A stretch of DNA of 64,000 nt. It comes from Pseudonocardia thermophila. Lineage in GTDB: Bacteria; Actinomycetota; Actinomycetes; Mycobacteriales; Pseudonocardiaceae. Position 1 is the first letter of the stretch. Each line of letters starts with the position of its first letter. The notes under the pieces were generated by a model that was given only the letters and a program-made list of their open reading frames with translations, had not been told where the DNA came from and did no database searches. This document shows, one piece after another, positions 25,789 to 33,986 of this stretch. The DNA lies in NCBI RefSeq assembly GCF_900142365.1, contig NZ_FRAP01000003.1, positions 62,001 to 126,000 on the forward strand. Direction: 5' to 3'. A program made the translations under genes and the position numbers.

Positions 25789-27324
25789 GTGGGGAACACC
25801 GCTGCCCAGGAGATCGCCGCCGGCTACGCGACCGAGGGGGAGGCGCTCGAGCTCGGCACGGTCGTGATCGACGGCACCGTCGATCCCACCGCGAGGGTGC
25901 GCATCCCGTTCGCGACGCTGAACCGGCACGGGCTGGTGGCCGGTGCCACCGGTACCGGCAAGACGAAGACGCTGCAGGGGCTCGCCGAGCAGCTGTCGGA
26001 CGCCGGGGTCCCGGTGCTGCTCGCGGACGTGAAGAGCGACCTGTCCGGTATGGCGCGGCCGGGGGAGCCCGGGCCGAAGATCCAGGCGCGGGCCGCCGAC
26101 ACCGGCGACGACTGGCAGCCCACCGGGTACCCCGTGGAGTTCTTGACGCTGGGCGGCTCGAGCAGCGCGATCCCGATCCGGGCGACGCTCACCCAGTTCG
26201 GGCCGATCCTGCTGTCGAAGGTGCTGGACCTCAACGACACCCAGGAGTCGACGCTCGGGCTGATCTTCCACTGGGCCGACAAGCAGGGCCTGCCGCTGCT
26301 CGACACGAAGGACCTGCGCGCGGTCATCCAGCACCTGCTCAGCGACGAGGGCAAGGCCGATCTGAAGGGCATCGGCGGGGTCTCCGCGGCCACCGCGGGG
26401 GTGATCCTGCGGGCGCTGGTGAACCTCGAGGCCGCGGGCGGCGAGGACTTCTTCGGCGAGCCGGAGTTCGACCCGGCCGACCTGATGCGGGTGGTCGACG
26501 GCAAGGGCGTCATCTCGCTGCTGGAGCTGGCCGACCAGGCGGGCAACCCGCGGCTGTTCTCGACCTTCCTCATGTGGCTGCTCGCCGAGCTGTACGAGAC
26601 GCTCCCGGAGGCGGGTGACCTCGACAAGCCCAAGCTGGTCTTCTTCTTCGACGAGGCGCACCTGCTGTTCAACGGCGCCTCGAAGGCGTTCCGGGAGCGC
26701 ATCGAGCAGACGGTGAAGCTGATCCGTTCGAAGGGCGTCGGGGTGTTCTTCTGCACCCAGCTGCCCACCGACATCCCCAACTCGGTGCTGTCCCAGCTGG
26801 GTGCCCGCATCCAGCACGCCCTGCGCGCCTTCACGCCCGAGGACCAGGCGGCGCTGGCCAAGACCGTCAAGACCTACCCGACCACCAAGCACTACGACCT
26901 GGAGGAGGCGCTCACCACGCTCGGCACCGGTGAGGCGATCGTCACCGTGCTGTCCGAGCGCGGCGCACCCACCCCGGTCGCGTGGGCGCGGATGCGCGCG
27001 CCCCGCTCGCTGATGGCGGCGATCCCGCCCGAGGAGGTCTCCGCGGCGGCGAAGGCGTCCCCGCTCTACGCGAAGTACGGCCAGACGATCGACCGCGAGT
27101 CGGCCTACGAGAAGCTCACCGCGAAGATCGCCGAGGCCCCGCCCCCGGCGCCGGCGCCCGTCGACGCGCCGCCGCCCCCGCCCGCGCCGCGGCAGGAGAA
27201 GCCGGAGCCGAACGTCATCGCCGAGGTGCTGGGCTCGCCGGTGGTGAAGTCGTTCCTGCGCTCGGCCGCGAGCGCGCTGGGCCGGGAGATCACCCGCGGG
27301 CTGTTCGGCACCCGCAGGCGCTGA
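25789..27324 (+). CDS. HerA-like/DUF853 helicase-type ATPase
   Basis: 511 residues from GTG 25789 (VGNTAAQEIAAGYATEGEAL). Walker A is GATGTGKTKT (about residue 54) and Walker B is LVFFFDEAHLLF, with a sensor-like segment GVFFCTQLPTDIPNSVLSQLG and an Arg-finger region. This is the DUF853 branch of the HerA/FtsK superfamily, predicted hexameric DNA translocases. The C-terminus has a Pro-rich linker (PPPAPAPVDAPPPPPAP) and a conserved tail SFLRSAASALGREITRGLFG that probably mediates self-association. It diverges from orn with an 81-bp gap. No nuclease partner is adjacent. Confidence 0.88.
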   Translation: MGNTAAQEIAAGYATEGEALELGTVVIDGTVDPTARVRIPFATLNRHGLVAGATGTGKTKTLQGLAEQLSDAGVPVLLADVKSDLSGMARPGEPGPKIQARAADTGDDWQPTGYPVEFLTLGGSSSAIPIRATLTQFGPILLSKVLDLNDTQESTLGLIFHWADKQGLPLLDTKDLRAVIQHLLSDEGKADLKGIGGVSAATAGVILRALVNLEAAGGEDFFGEPEFDPADLMRVVDGKGVISLLELADQAGNPRLFSTFLMWLLAELYETLPEAGDLDKPKLVFFFDEAHLLFNGASKAFRERIEQTVKLIRSKGVGVFFCTQLPTDIPNSVLSQLGARIQHALRAFTPEDQAALAKTVKTYPTTKHYDLEEALTTLGTGEAIVTVLSERGAPTPVAWARMRAPRSLMAAIPPEEVSAAAKASPLYAKYGQTIDRESAYEKLTAKIAEAPPPAPAPVDAPPPPPAPRQEKPEPNVIAEVLGSPVVKSFLRSAASALGREITRGLFGTRRR

Positions 27325-27499
27325 CCCCTGTGCCGGAACGGTGAGGAAGCCCTCCCCCGGCGCGACCGACGACCTGACCGTCCCGTCGATCGTGCGGTGC
27401 CCGGCACCTGCCCGACCCTCGACGCCTCGGCGGGTACCGCGGGGTGCCCCGGGGGAGGGGACGGTGATCGGGGGTGGGCACAGCACTGGCCCGCGACGG

Positions 27500-28023
27500 A
27501 TGAGCAAGTGGTTCGGCGGGACGATCGCGGTCGCGGCGCGCTGTCGTTCGCGGTGCCGAGCGGCTCGTTCTTCGGGCTGGTGGGGCCGATCGGCGCCGGC
27601 GAGACCACGGCGCTCTCGATGGCGGTCGGGCTCCTGCGCCCCGACGCGGGCACCGCCCGGATCTTCGGGCACGACGTGTGGACCGACCCGGTGCGGGCGA
27701 AGGCGATCACCGGGGTGCTGCCCGACGGGCCGGCGCTGCCCGAGCGGCTGACCGGGCGTGAGCTGCTGACCTACTCGGCGCGCCTGCGCGGCCTGGACCG
27801 CGCGACCGCCGCGCAGCGCGCCGACGAGCTGCTGGGAGTGCTCGACCTGACCGGTGCCGAGGCGCGTTGGTGGCCGGGCTGGTGCCCGCGGCGACGTGGG
27901 TCGCGGCCCCGGTCGGGATCGCGAGCGGGATCGGCGCGGCGTGGTGGTGGAGCCGCAGCGCGGCCCGCCGGTTGGAGCGGCGGGGGGCCGGAGGTGCTGG
28001 CGGCGGTGCGCGGACCGGCGTGA
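27500..28023 (+). pseudogene. Chimeric ABC-transporter remnant (ATPase start fused to permease end)
   Basis: From ATG 27500 the frame reads MSKWFGGTIAV, then a 2-bp insertion near 27537 shifts it. The next frame reads ALSFAVPSGSFFGLVGPIGAGETTALS, an ABC2-type exporter ATPase N-terminus whose Walker A has Ile for Asn and Glu for the essential Lys. It continues to LDLTGAEA (about 27858), and then sequence jumps into LVAGLVPAATWVAAPVGIAS and WWWSRSAARRLERRG, the C-terminal end of an ABC-2 permease. A change in a G-run near 27985 shifts frame again for PEVLAAVRGPA and the stop. One large internal deletion and at least two frameshifts are therefore visible. It is convergent and back to back with the next gene. 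Confidence 0.85.
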
Positions 28024-28875
28024 TCAGTGGAGCCGAACGGGTGTCCCGGCGTGCCAGCTCGTCACCGGGGTCGGGTCAGTTCCGCACGACGCGGGCCGGG
28101 CCGGTCCGGTCGTCCTGCGCACCGGGACCGACCAGCGGGTGCCGTCGCCGGCGGTGACGAGGACCTCGGGGCCGTCACCGGGGGCGACGGTGAGCGCTGC
28201 GGCGTCGCGCAGCCCGGTCAGCTCCCGCACGGCCAGCTCCGCGACCTGGCCGGCGGGCGACCATGCCGAGCGGCCGCGGCAGCGGCCGAGCTCCACCTCG
28301 CCGAGCCCGGCGGCCTTGCCGGCGGCCACGGCGCCCGCCACGTCGATGCGTCCGTAGAGGTAACCGGTGGGCAGGACGAGCGCGGTGGGGGCGAACCGGT
28401 GCCCGCCGAGGTGGCTGCACTCCCACACGTCGGGCTCGCCGATGCTGCGGACGGCCGCGGCGAGCGCGCGTCCGTCGAGCGCGCAGCAGCGGTCGCGGCG
28501 GCCGTGGGTGCAGACGAGCAGCACGCCGCCGGGGTAGTCGTCGCCGACGGTCCGGCCGGGGACGATCGCGGCGAGCCCGTCCGGGCCGTCGATGGTGAGC
28601 GTGGTCAGCCGCGGGGCGGCCGGGGAGGTGTCGGCCAGCAGCACCCGGGTCGGGCCGGGCTCGGTGCGCCCGGGGCGGCGGATGAGCAGCAGTTTCCAGC
28701 CGGCCTCCGCCGCGCGCGCGTGCAGGGCGCGGATCTTCGGATCGGGGTGGTCGTCGACGCTGCGCGGCCACGCGCCGCGCTGCTCGACGCAGACCCAGCC
28801 CGAGGCGACGGGCGCGGTGCCCGCGACCGGCTCCGAGCGCGCGAGGATCGCGCACCGGGAGGTGAGATCCGCCAT
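28024..28875 (-). CDS. Sucrase/ferredoxin-like [2Fe-2S] protein
   Basis: 283 residues from ATG 28875. The protein matches the Suc/Fer-like thioredoxin-fold family: Cys122, Cys130 and Cys131 in VCTHGRRDRCCA and Cys153 in WECSHLGGHRFAPT would ligate an iron-sulfur cluster. Further Cys residues occur at 8 and 29. Members are often iron-regulated and placed beside siderophore genes; roles in reduction of ferric-siderophores or electron transfer have been proposed. A DtxR/IdeR-type box lies 10 bp upstream of the start, supporting iron-starvation control. It is convergent with the ABC remnant, with its stop touching that gene's end. Confidence 0.88.
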   Translation of the reverse strand: MADLTSRCAILARSEPVAGTAPVASGWVCVEQRGAWPRSVDDHPDPKIRALHARAAEAGWKLLLIRRPGRTEPGPTRVLLADTSPAAPRLTTLTIDGPDGLAAIVPGRTVGDDYPGGVLLVCTHGRRDRCCALDGRALAAAVRSIGEPDVWECSHLGGHRFAPTALVLPTGYLYGRIDVAGAVAAGKAAGLGEVELGRCRGRSAWSPAGQVAELAVRELTGLRDAAALTVAPGDGPEVLVTAGDGTRWSVPVRRTTGPARPASCGTDPTPVTSWHAGTPVRLH

Positions 28876-28884
28876 TCCGTGAGT

Positions 28885-28903
28885 CTAGCCTAGCCTTACT
28901 TAA
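28885..28903 (-). promoter_or_regulatory. Candidate DtxR/IdeR iron box upstream of the Suc/Fer-like gene
   Basis: On the minus strand the 19-mer begins TTAAGTAAGGCTAGGCTAG, matching about 14 of 19 positions of the IdeR consensus (TTAGGTTAGGCTAACCTAA). It ends 10 bp before the ATG at 28875, so bound repressor would block a short-leader or leaderless transcript. Match counting was done by eye. Confidence 0.7.
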
Positions 28904-28913
28904 CGCGAAGGGG

Positions 28914-30560
28914 TCATGACTCACTTCTTCCGGTCAGATCCGGCTTCACGACCTTGCCCGTCGCGTTGCGCGGCAGCTCGGTCACGAAGTGCACGTCCCG
29001 GGGGACCGCGAACCGGGACAGCTCCGCGCGCACCCAGCTGCGGACGTCGTCGCTCGTGACCGCAGCGCCGTCGGCCAGCACGACGTACGCGGCCAGCGCC
29101 TGCCCGAACGCCTCGTCCGCGACCCCGACGACGGCGGCCTCGCGCACCTCGGGGCGGGCCAGCAGCAGCTCCTCCACCGGCCCGGGGTGCACGTTCTCCC
29201 CGCCGCTGACGATCATGTCGTCGGCCCGGCCGGTGAGGTGCAGCCTCCCCTCCTCGTCGAGCCGGCCGACGTCGCCGGTGCCGAGCAGGTCCCCGTACCG
29301 CTCGACGTCGACGCTCTCGCGGGTGTAGCCCTCGAACGGCATGTCGTTGGCGACGAACACCCTGCCCTCCACGCCCGGGGGTACCGGCCGGTCGTGTTCG
29401 TCGAGGATCACCAGGCGGGTGCCGACGGGGGCGCGACCCGCGGTGCCCGGGGCGGCGCGCAGGTCGGCGGGACCGGCGATCGACACCCAGGACACCTCGG
29501 TCGAGCCGTAGAGGTTGTAGAGGACGTCGCCGAAGCGGTCCATGAACGCGGTGGCGACCGCTGCGGGCAGTGCTGATCCGCTGACCGCGACGATGCGCGG
29601 GCGGTGCTCCCGCCAGGCGGAGCCGAGCCGGTCGAGCGGCAGGTCGAGCCAGCGCTGCAGCATCACCGGCACGGCGAACACCGCGTCGCAGCGCTGCTCC
29701 TCGACCAGCTCCAATGCGGAATCGGCGTCGAACCTCCGGGTCAGCACGACCGGAGCGCCGTGCAGGACGGCCAGCAGCAGCGCGGCGTTGCCCCAGGTGT
29801 GCAGCAGCGGGGCCGCGATGTAGGCGGGCGCGCCTTCCTTGAGCGGGATGGCCGAGAGAACGGCCGCGATCGGGGCGAGCCCGCTGGGCCGGGGCCGGCG
29901 GGCGCCCTTCGGCGGGCCGGTGGTGCCGGAGGTCAGCACGATCGTGCGGCTCTCGCCGGGGAAGAGCGGTGGGCCGCCTCGGCCGTCGCGGGCGATCAGC
30001 TCGTCCAGCGTCGGGTGCCCGGCCGGTCCGTCGTGCCAGGCGACCACGATCGCGTCGTCGGGGAGGGCGGTGAGCCGGTCGGTGAACTCGGCGTCGGCGA
30101 TCACCATCCGCATCCGCTGCTCCGCAGCCACGGTGGCGATCTGGGCGGCTGGGAGGCCGGTGTTGAGCAGCACGACGTCGGCGCCGATCTTGGCGATCGC
30201 CACCTGCGCCTCGATCGCGCCGCGGTGGTTGCGGCACAGCACCCCGACCCGGTCACCCGCGGTGATCCCGAGATCCGCCAGTGCTCGGGCCAGCCGGTCG
30301 GTGCGCCGGTCCACCTCGGCGTAGCTGACCCAGCCGGCGTCGTCGACGATCGCGGTGCGGTCGGGGTGGCGAGCCGCGCCGGCCGCGTACCCGGCGGGGA
30401 GGGTGAGGCCGTAGCGCAGCAGGCCCGCGCCGATGCCGGGGAGGCGGTCCGGGCGGATCGGGCGGATCACGCCGGAGCGGACCAGCTCCACCAGGGCCCG
30501 CGCGGAGACGGCGGTCTTCTCGACGACGGTGCCCACCGCGCCCAGGAGCGAATCGGCCAC
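28914..30560 (-). CDS. AMP-forming acyl-CoA ligase (fatty-acyl/aryl-CoA synthetase)
   Basis: 548 residues from GTG 30560; an in-frame start at 30593 adds 11 residues. The ANL-superfamily motifs are complete: P-loop LTSGTTGPPKGA, LYGSTEVSW (A5), YGDLLGTGDVGRLDEEG (A7), LTGRADDMIVSGGENVHP (A8) and NATGKVVKPDL (A10, catalytic Lys). An N-terminal stretch of about 45 residues with Val/Arg-rich helices precedes the domain, as in actinobacterial FadD-like ligases. It lies 38 bp upstream of (on the minus strand, downstream from) the iron-regulated Suc/Fer region and behind a long hairpin. It activates a carboxylic acid through an acyl-adenylate; chain length cannot be told. Confidence 0.88.
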   Translation of the reverse strand: MADSLLGAVGTVVEKTAVSARALVELVRSGVIRPIRPDRLPGIGAGLLRYGLTLPAGYAAGAARHPDRTAIVDDAGWVSYAEVDRRTDRLARALADLGITAGDRVGVLCRNHRGAIEAQVAIAKIGADVVLLNTGLPAAQIATVAAEQRMRMVIADAEFTDRLTALPDDAIVVAWHDGPAGHPTLDELIARDGRGGPPLFPGESRTIVLTSGTTGPPKGARRPRPSGLAPIAAVLSAIPLKEGAPAYIAAPLLHTWGNAALLLAVLHGAPVVLTRRFDADSALELVEEQRCDAVFAVPVMLQRWLDLPLDRLGSAWREHRPRIVAVSGSALPAAVATAFMDRFGDVLYNLYGSTEVSWVSIAGPADLRAAPGTAGRAPVGTRLVILDEHDRPVPPGVEGRVFVANDMPFEGYTRESVDVERYGDLLGTGDVGRLDEEGRLHLTGRADDMIVSGGENVHPGPVEELLLARPEVREAAVVGVADEAFGQALAAYVVLADGAAVTSDDVRSWVRAELSRFAVPRDVHFVTELPRNATGKVVKPDLTGRSES

Positions 30561-30631
30561 GGCGCCATCCTGCCCCTGGTCGGGGGCGCGCACACGTCGG
30601 GAAGCACCCGTGGAGGCCGGACCTGGGCGCG

Positions 30632-30690
30632 TCGAGGACGAACTTGTGGCGAACTGAATCGATTCGAAGTCGCCACGCCTTCGTTCTCGA
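30632..30690 (-). terminator. Long imperfect hairpin after the hydrolase gene
   Basis: Outer arms TCGAGGACGAA (30632-30642) and TTCGTTCTCGA (30680-30690) pair at 10 of 11 positions, inner arms GTGGCGA and TCGCCAC pair perfectly, and the centre is GAATCGATTC. It lies 22 bp after the stop of the hydrolase operon and before the acyl-CoA ligase start on the same strand, so it probably terminates the four-gene operon. Confidence 0.6.
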
Positions 30691-30711
30691 TGCAGAGACC
30701 GTCACATCGGG

Positions 30712-31575
30712 TCAGCCTGACGACAATCCGCAGAGCCGCAGGATCTCCCCGATCACCACGTGCGGCTCGGTGATCGGTACGTCGTGCGCCGAGTACGGGG
30801 CGACGACGTGCCGCCCGCGCACCGACCGCCGAGCCCGCTCCGCGTGCGCGGCGGTGAACTCCCTGCGGAACGTCCGCGGCATGGTCCCCGCCCGCGCCCC
30901 GGAGATGACGGTCACCGGGATGCCGCCCAGCTCCGGCGGGTGCTCGCGGAACGCGGCCAGCTCGTCGAGGAAGGTCTTCGCCTGCTCCTGCATCGTGCGC
31001 ACGGCGCCCGGGGTGAAGCCCTCGGCGTCGATGTCGCGACGGGCGTCGGCGGGCAGCTGCTTGCGCAGCGATCGGTGGGCGTGCTGCAGCAGCCCGGCGC
31101 GGGCGAGCAGCAGCTGCACGCGCAGCCCGGTCCGCTCGGCCCGCCGGAACGCGGGGGAGAACAGCGTGGGCGCGGCCTCGTCAGTCGGGTCGACGAGCAC
31201 GAGCCCGGCGATCCGCTCCGGCGCCCGCGCGGCCGCCAGCCGGACCACCGGACCGCCCGCGCTGTGCCCGACCAGCACGAACGGTCCGGGGCCCGCGTGG
31301 TCGAGGACGGTGCTGAGATCGTCGGCCATGCGGGAGAGGGTCCGGGAGACCGGGTCGGGCGCGCTGCGTCCCAGCCCGGACCGGTCGTAGACGATCGCGC
31401 GGGTGCGCTGCCCGACCGCGGGCTGCACCAGCGCCCAGTAGGAGCGGGAGCTGCCGGACCCGGCCTCGAACACGACCGTCGGCGCGTCCTCGCCGGGCCC
31501 GGGCAGGACCATCGTGTAGAGCTGACGACCGTCCGCGGTGGTGATCCACTCCGGCTCGCCCTGCAGGTGGCTCAT
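30712..31575 (-). CDS. Alpha/beta hydrolase
   Basis: A 287-residue hydrolase starting at ATG 31575, overlapping the binding-protein stop by 4 bp. Nucleophile elbow GHSAGG (Ser about 103), oxyanion region VFEAGSGSSRSYW, acid candidate in LVLVDPTDEA, and C-terminal His in SAHDVPITEPHVV are in canonical order. There is no signal peptide, so it is cytoplasmic. Being the last gene in an operon with a siderophore-binding lipoprotein, it may hydrolyse the imported siderophore or its ester backbone, as Fes/IroE-type esterases do, although it is not obviously one of them (inference). Confidence 0.85.
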   Translation of the reverse strand: MSHLQGEPEWITTADGRQLYTMVLPGPGEDAPTVVFEAGSGSSRSYWALVQPAVGQRTRAIVYDRSGLGRSAPDPVSRTLSRMADDLSTVLDHAGPGPFVLVGHSAGGPVVRLAAARAPERIAGLVLVDPTDEAAPTLFSPAFRRAERTGLRVQLLLARAGLLQHAHRSLRKQLPADARRDIDAEGFTPGAVRTMQEQAKTFLDELAAFREHPPELGGIPVTVISGARAGTMPRTFRREFTAAHAERARRSVRGRHVVAPYSAHDVPITEPHVVIGEILRLCGLSSG

Positions 31576-32570
31576 CGCTCGGCGGCGACCTTCTCCAGCG
31601 TCGGTCGCAGCTGCTCCAGGAGCCAGTCGACGTTCACGACGTTCGGCGCCTGCAGCGCCACCGCCTGGTCGAGCGTCAGTGGCAGGTAGGTGCCCTCGCG
31701 GACCGGGCGCAGCTGCTGGACCAGCGCGTTGCCCTCGAACTGCTCGCGGTCTCCTGGGCCGGCGAAGGTCATGAACAGTGCGTCGGCCCCGTCCAGCATC
31801 CCGACCTGCTCGTAGCTGACGCCGACGGTGCCGGGCGCCAGCACGGAGTTGGCCGGGGCGTTCGCGAACTCGTCCGGCACCCGCAGCCCCAGCGAGCGCA
31901 TGAACACCGTCGACAGGTTCTGCTCGCCGACCACCATCGGCAGCACCTCGCCGCGGGCCTGGCCGAACAGGTACGTCTTGCCCTCCAGCCCGGGCAGCTC
32001 GCCGCGCACCTGCGCGATGCGCGACTCGGCCGCGGTGATCAGCTCCTCCACCTGCTCCTCGGCGCCGAGCGCCCGGCCGATCTGGCGGGCGTCGTCCTGC
32101 ATCGACGCGCCGAACAGCTCCTCTGCGTACACGACGGTGGGTGCGATGGCGGAGAGCTGCTCGTAGGTCTGCTGGTCGAGGATGACCGGGGAGGTCACGC
32201 CGAGGATCAGGTCCGGCCGGTAGCTCGCCACCTCCTCCAGGTTCACGGTGTCGGCGAACTCGATGCCCAGCACGTCTGCGGGCAGCGGCGGCTGGACGTA
32301 CGGGAGGTTCGGGTCACCCGTGTTGTTCTGCAGCGCCCCGACGAGCGGCGCGCCGACGGCGTGGGCGATCGCGATGTCGCCGTAGCCGAGCGCGACGACC
32401 CGCTGCGGCCGGGCGGGCACCACTGTCTCGCCGTACGCATGGGTGATCGTCACCGGGAACCCGTCGTCGGCCGCTGCCGGCGGGGCAGGTGCGGCGGGCG
32501 ACGAGCACGCGACCAGCAGCGCGGTCAGCGCGACGAGGAGGGGAGCCAGCGTTCCACGACGCCACATCAT
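31572..32570 (-). CDS. Iron-siderophore ABC transporter substrate-binding lipoprotein (FecB/FhuD-like)
   Basis: 332 residues from ATG 32570, which overlaps the kinase stop by 4 bp. A lipobox LLVACSS puts the lipidated Cys at 22, so the mature protein is tethered outside the membrane. The class III binding-protein fold is shown by VPARPQRVVALGYGDIAIAHAVGA and YRPDLILGVTSPVI near the N-lobe. Members bind ferric siderophores for an FecCD-type permease. No permease or ATPase gene is adjacent, so it must use transport parts elsewhere or act as a sensor input for the kinase (inference). A weak iron box lies just upstream, inside the kinase gene. Confidence 0.9.
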   Translation of the reverse strand: MMWRRGTLAPLLVALTALLVACSSPAAPAPPAAADDGFPVTITHAYGETVVPARPQRVVALGYGDIAIAHAVGAPLVGALQNNTGDPNLPYVQPPLPADVLGIEFADTVNLEEVASYRPDLILGVTSPVILDQQTYEQLSAIAPTVVYAEELFGASMQDDARQIGRALGAEEQVEELITAAESRIAQVRGELPGLEGKTYLFGQARGEVLPMVVGEQNLSTVFMRSLGLRVPDEFANAPANSVLAPGTVGVSYEQVGMLDGADALFMTFAGPGDREQFEGNALVQQLRPVREGTYLPLTLDQAVALQAPNVVNVDWLLEQLRPTLEKVAAER

Positions 32571-33982
32571 GTGAGTGAACTTAGCCTGTCCTCAGTTCGC
32601 CGGGGGAGGGTCACCCGGAACTCGGTGCGCCCCGGCCGGCTGGAGAGCTCCACCCGGCCGGCGTGCGCGGCCACGACCGCGCGGACGATCGCGAGCCCGA
32701 GCCCGGTGCTGCCGTGCTCGCGCGAGCGCGACTGCGAGCCGCGCGCGAACCGCTCGAACACGTGCGGTTGCAGCTCCGGCGGGATCCCCGGCCCCTCGTC
32801 GAGGACGGACACGTGCACCTCGTCCTCGGTCGCGGCCAGCGCAACGGTGACCGCCGTGCCCGGCGGGGTGTGGGTGCGGGCGTTGGCCAGCAGGTTCACC
32901 AGCACCTGGGTGAGCCGGGAGGCATCGCCGGTCACGACGACCGGCTCCTCGGGCAGATCGAGCTGCCAGCGGTGGTGGGGCCCGGCCGCGTGCGCGTCGT
33001 CGACGGTGTCGAGGACCAGCCGGGTCAGGTCGACCGGCGCTCGCTCCAGCGGCCGGCCCGAGTCGAGCCGGGCGAGCAGCAGCAGGTCCTCGACGAGGGT
33101 GGTCATCCGCTCGGTCTGCGAGGAGATCCGGCTCACCGAGTACGCCGCGTCCGGGCTGAGCCGGGCTCGGCGGGTCAGCTCGGCGTAGCCGCGGATCGCC
33201 GCGAGCGGAGTCCGCAGTTCGTGGCTGGCGTCGGCGATGAACTGCCGCAGCCGGGTCTCGCTCTGCTGCCGCGACTCCAGCGCCGAGCCGACGTGGTCGA
33301 GCATCCGGTTCAGTGCGGTCCCGACCTTGCCGACCTCGGTCGCGGGATCGGTCACCGGCACCCGCTCCGCCAGTTCCACCTCGCCGCGGTCCAGCGGCAG
33401 TGCGCTCACCCGGGCGGCCGTGGCCGCCACCCGCTGCAGCGGCCGCAGCTCGCGGCGCACCAGCACCAACCCCAGTGCGCCCGCGCCGAGCAGCACGAAC
33501 GCCGAGACCGTCAGCTCATCGCGGACCAGCTGGGCCACGGTCGCCTGCACCCGCGCCTCCGACAACCCGACCACCCGGACGCCGTCCCCGGCCTGGGTCG
33601 CCACCACCCGGTAGACGCCGGTGATGCCGAGGTCGACGCTGCGCGGCGGGTCGCCGGGAGTGAGGGTCAGCAGCGTGTCCGCGATGGCCGGGTCCAGCGG
33701 GTCGGCCGTGCCGTCGCGGGCCTGCACCCGCACCCAGACGACCCGACCGCCGCTGATCAGCGCGGTGAGCGTGTCGGTCAGCCGGGGACCGGGTTCAGCG
33801 CCCGGCGGCGGGGGCAGCAGCTCGAACCGCTGCGCGGCCCGCAGGTCCCCGTCGAGCTGCTGGACGAGGAACCCGCGCAGGTTCAGCGTGGTCGCCACGG
33901 CGATGACCGCGGCCGCGACGGCGAGCAGCAGCAGCACGACCGCCACCAGCCGCGCCGTCAGCGTCCGCGGCCACAACCTCAT
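32567..33982 (-). CDS. Membrane sensor histidine kinase (OmpR-partner type)
   Basis: 471 residues. An N-terminal membrane helix (about 10-32), an extracellular sensor loop of about 125 residues, and a second helix (about 158-177) are followed by a HAMP linker, a HisKA domain with DASHELRTPLAAI (phospho-acceptor His254), and a HATPase domain (N-box NLLANARTHTPPG, G1 DEGPGI, G2 GSTGLGLAIV). It resembles the mycobacterial TrcS/TcrY group. Its start lies 4 bp from the end of its response regulator gene. Its stop overlaps the siderophore-binding lipoprotein start by 4 bp, an unusual coupling of a two-component system and an iron-ligand receptor. Confidence 0.92.
   Translation of the reverse strand: MRLWPRTLTARLVAVVLLLLAVAAAVIAVATTLNLRGFLVQQLDGDLRAAQRFELLPPPPGAEPGPRLTDTLTALISGGRVVWVRVQARDGTADPLDPAIADTLLTLTPGDPPRSVDLGITGVYRVVATQAGDGVRVVGLSEARVQATVAQLVRDELTVSAFVLLGAGALGLVLVRRELRPLQRVAATAARVSALPLDRGEVELAERVPVTDPATEVGKVGTALNRMLDHVGSALESRQQSETRLRQFIADASHELRTPLAAIRGYAELTRRARLSPDAAYSVSRISSQTERMTTLVEDLLLLARLDSGRPLERAPVDLTRLVLDTVDDAHAAGPHHRWQLDLPEEPVVVTGDASRLTQVLVNLLANARTHTPPGTAVTVALAATEDEVHVSVLDEGPGIPPELQPHVFERFARGSQSRSREHGSTGLGLAIVRAVVAAHAGRVELSSRPGRTEFRVTLPRRTEDRLSSLT
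32576..32594 (-). promoter_or_regulatory. Weak DtxR/IdeR-like box inside the 3' end of the kinase gene
   Basis: The minus-strand 19-mer TGAGGACAGGCTAAGTTCA matches about 12 of 19 consensus positions, including the central AGGCTAA. It lies 5 bp upstream of the lipoprotein ATG, within the kinase's last codons. It could let iron control the lipoprotein and hydrolase separately from the two upstream genes. The match is modest. Confidence 0.4.
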
Positions 33983-33986
33983 GCCG

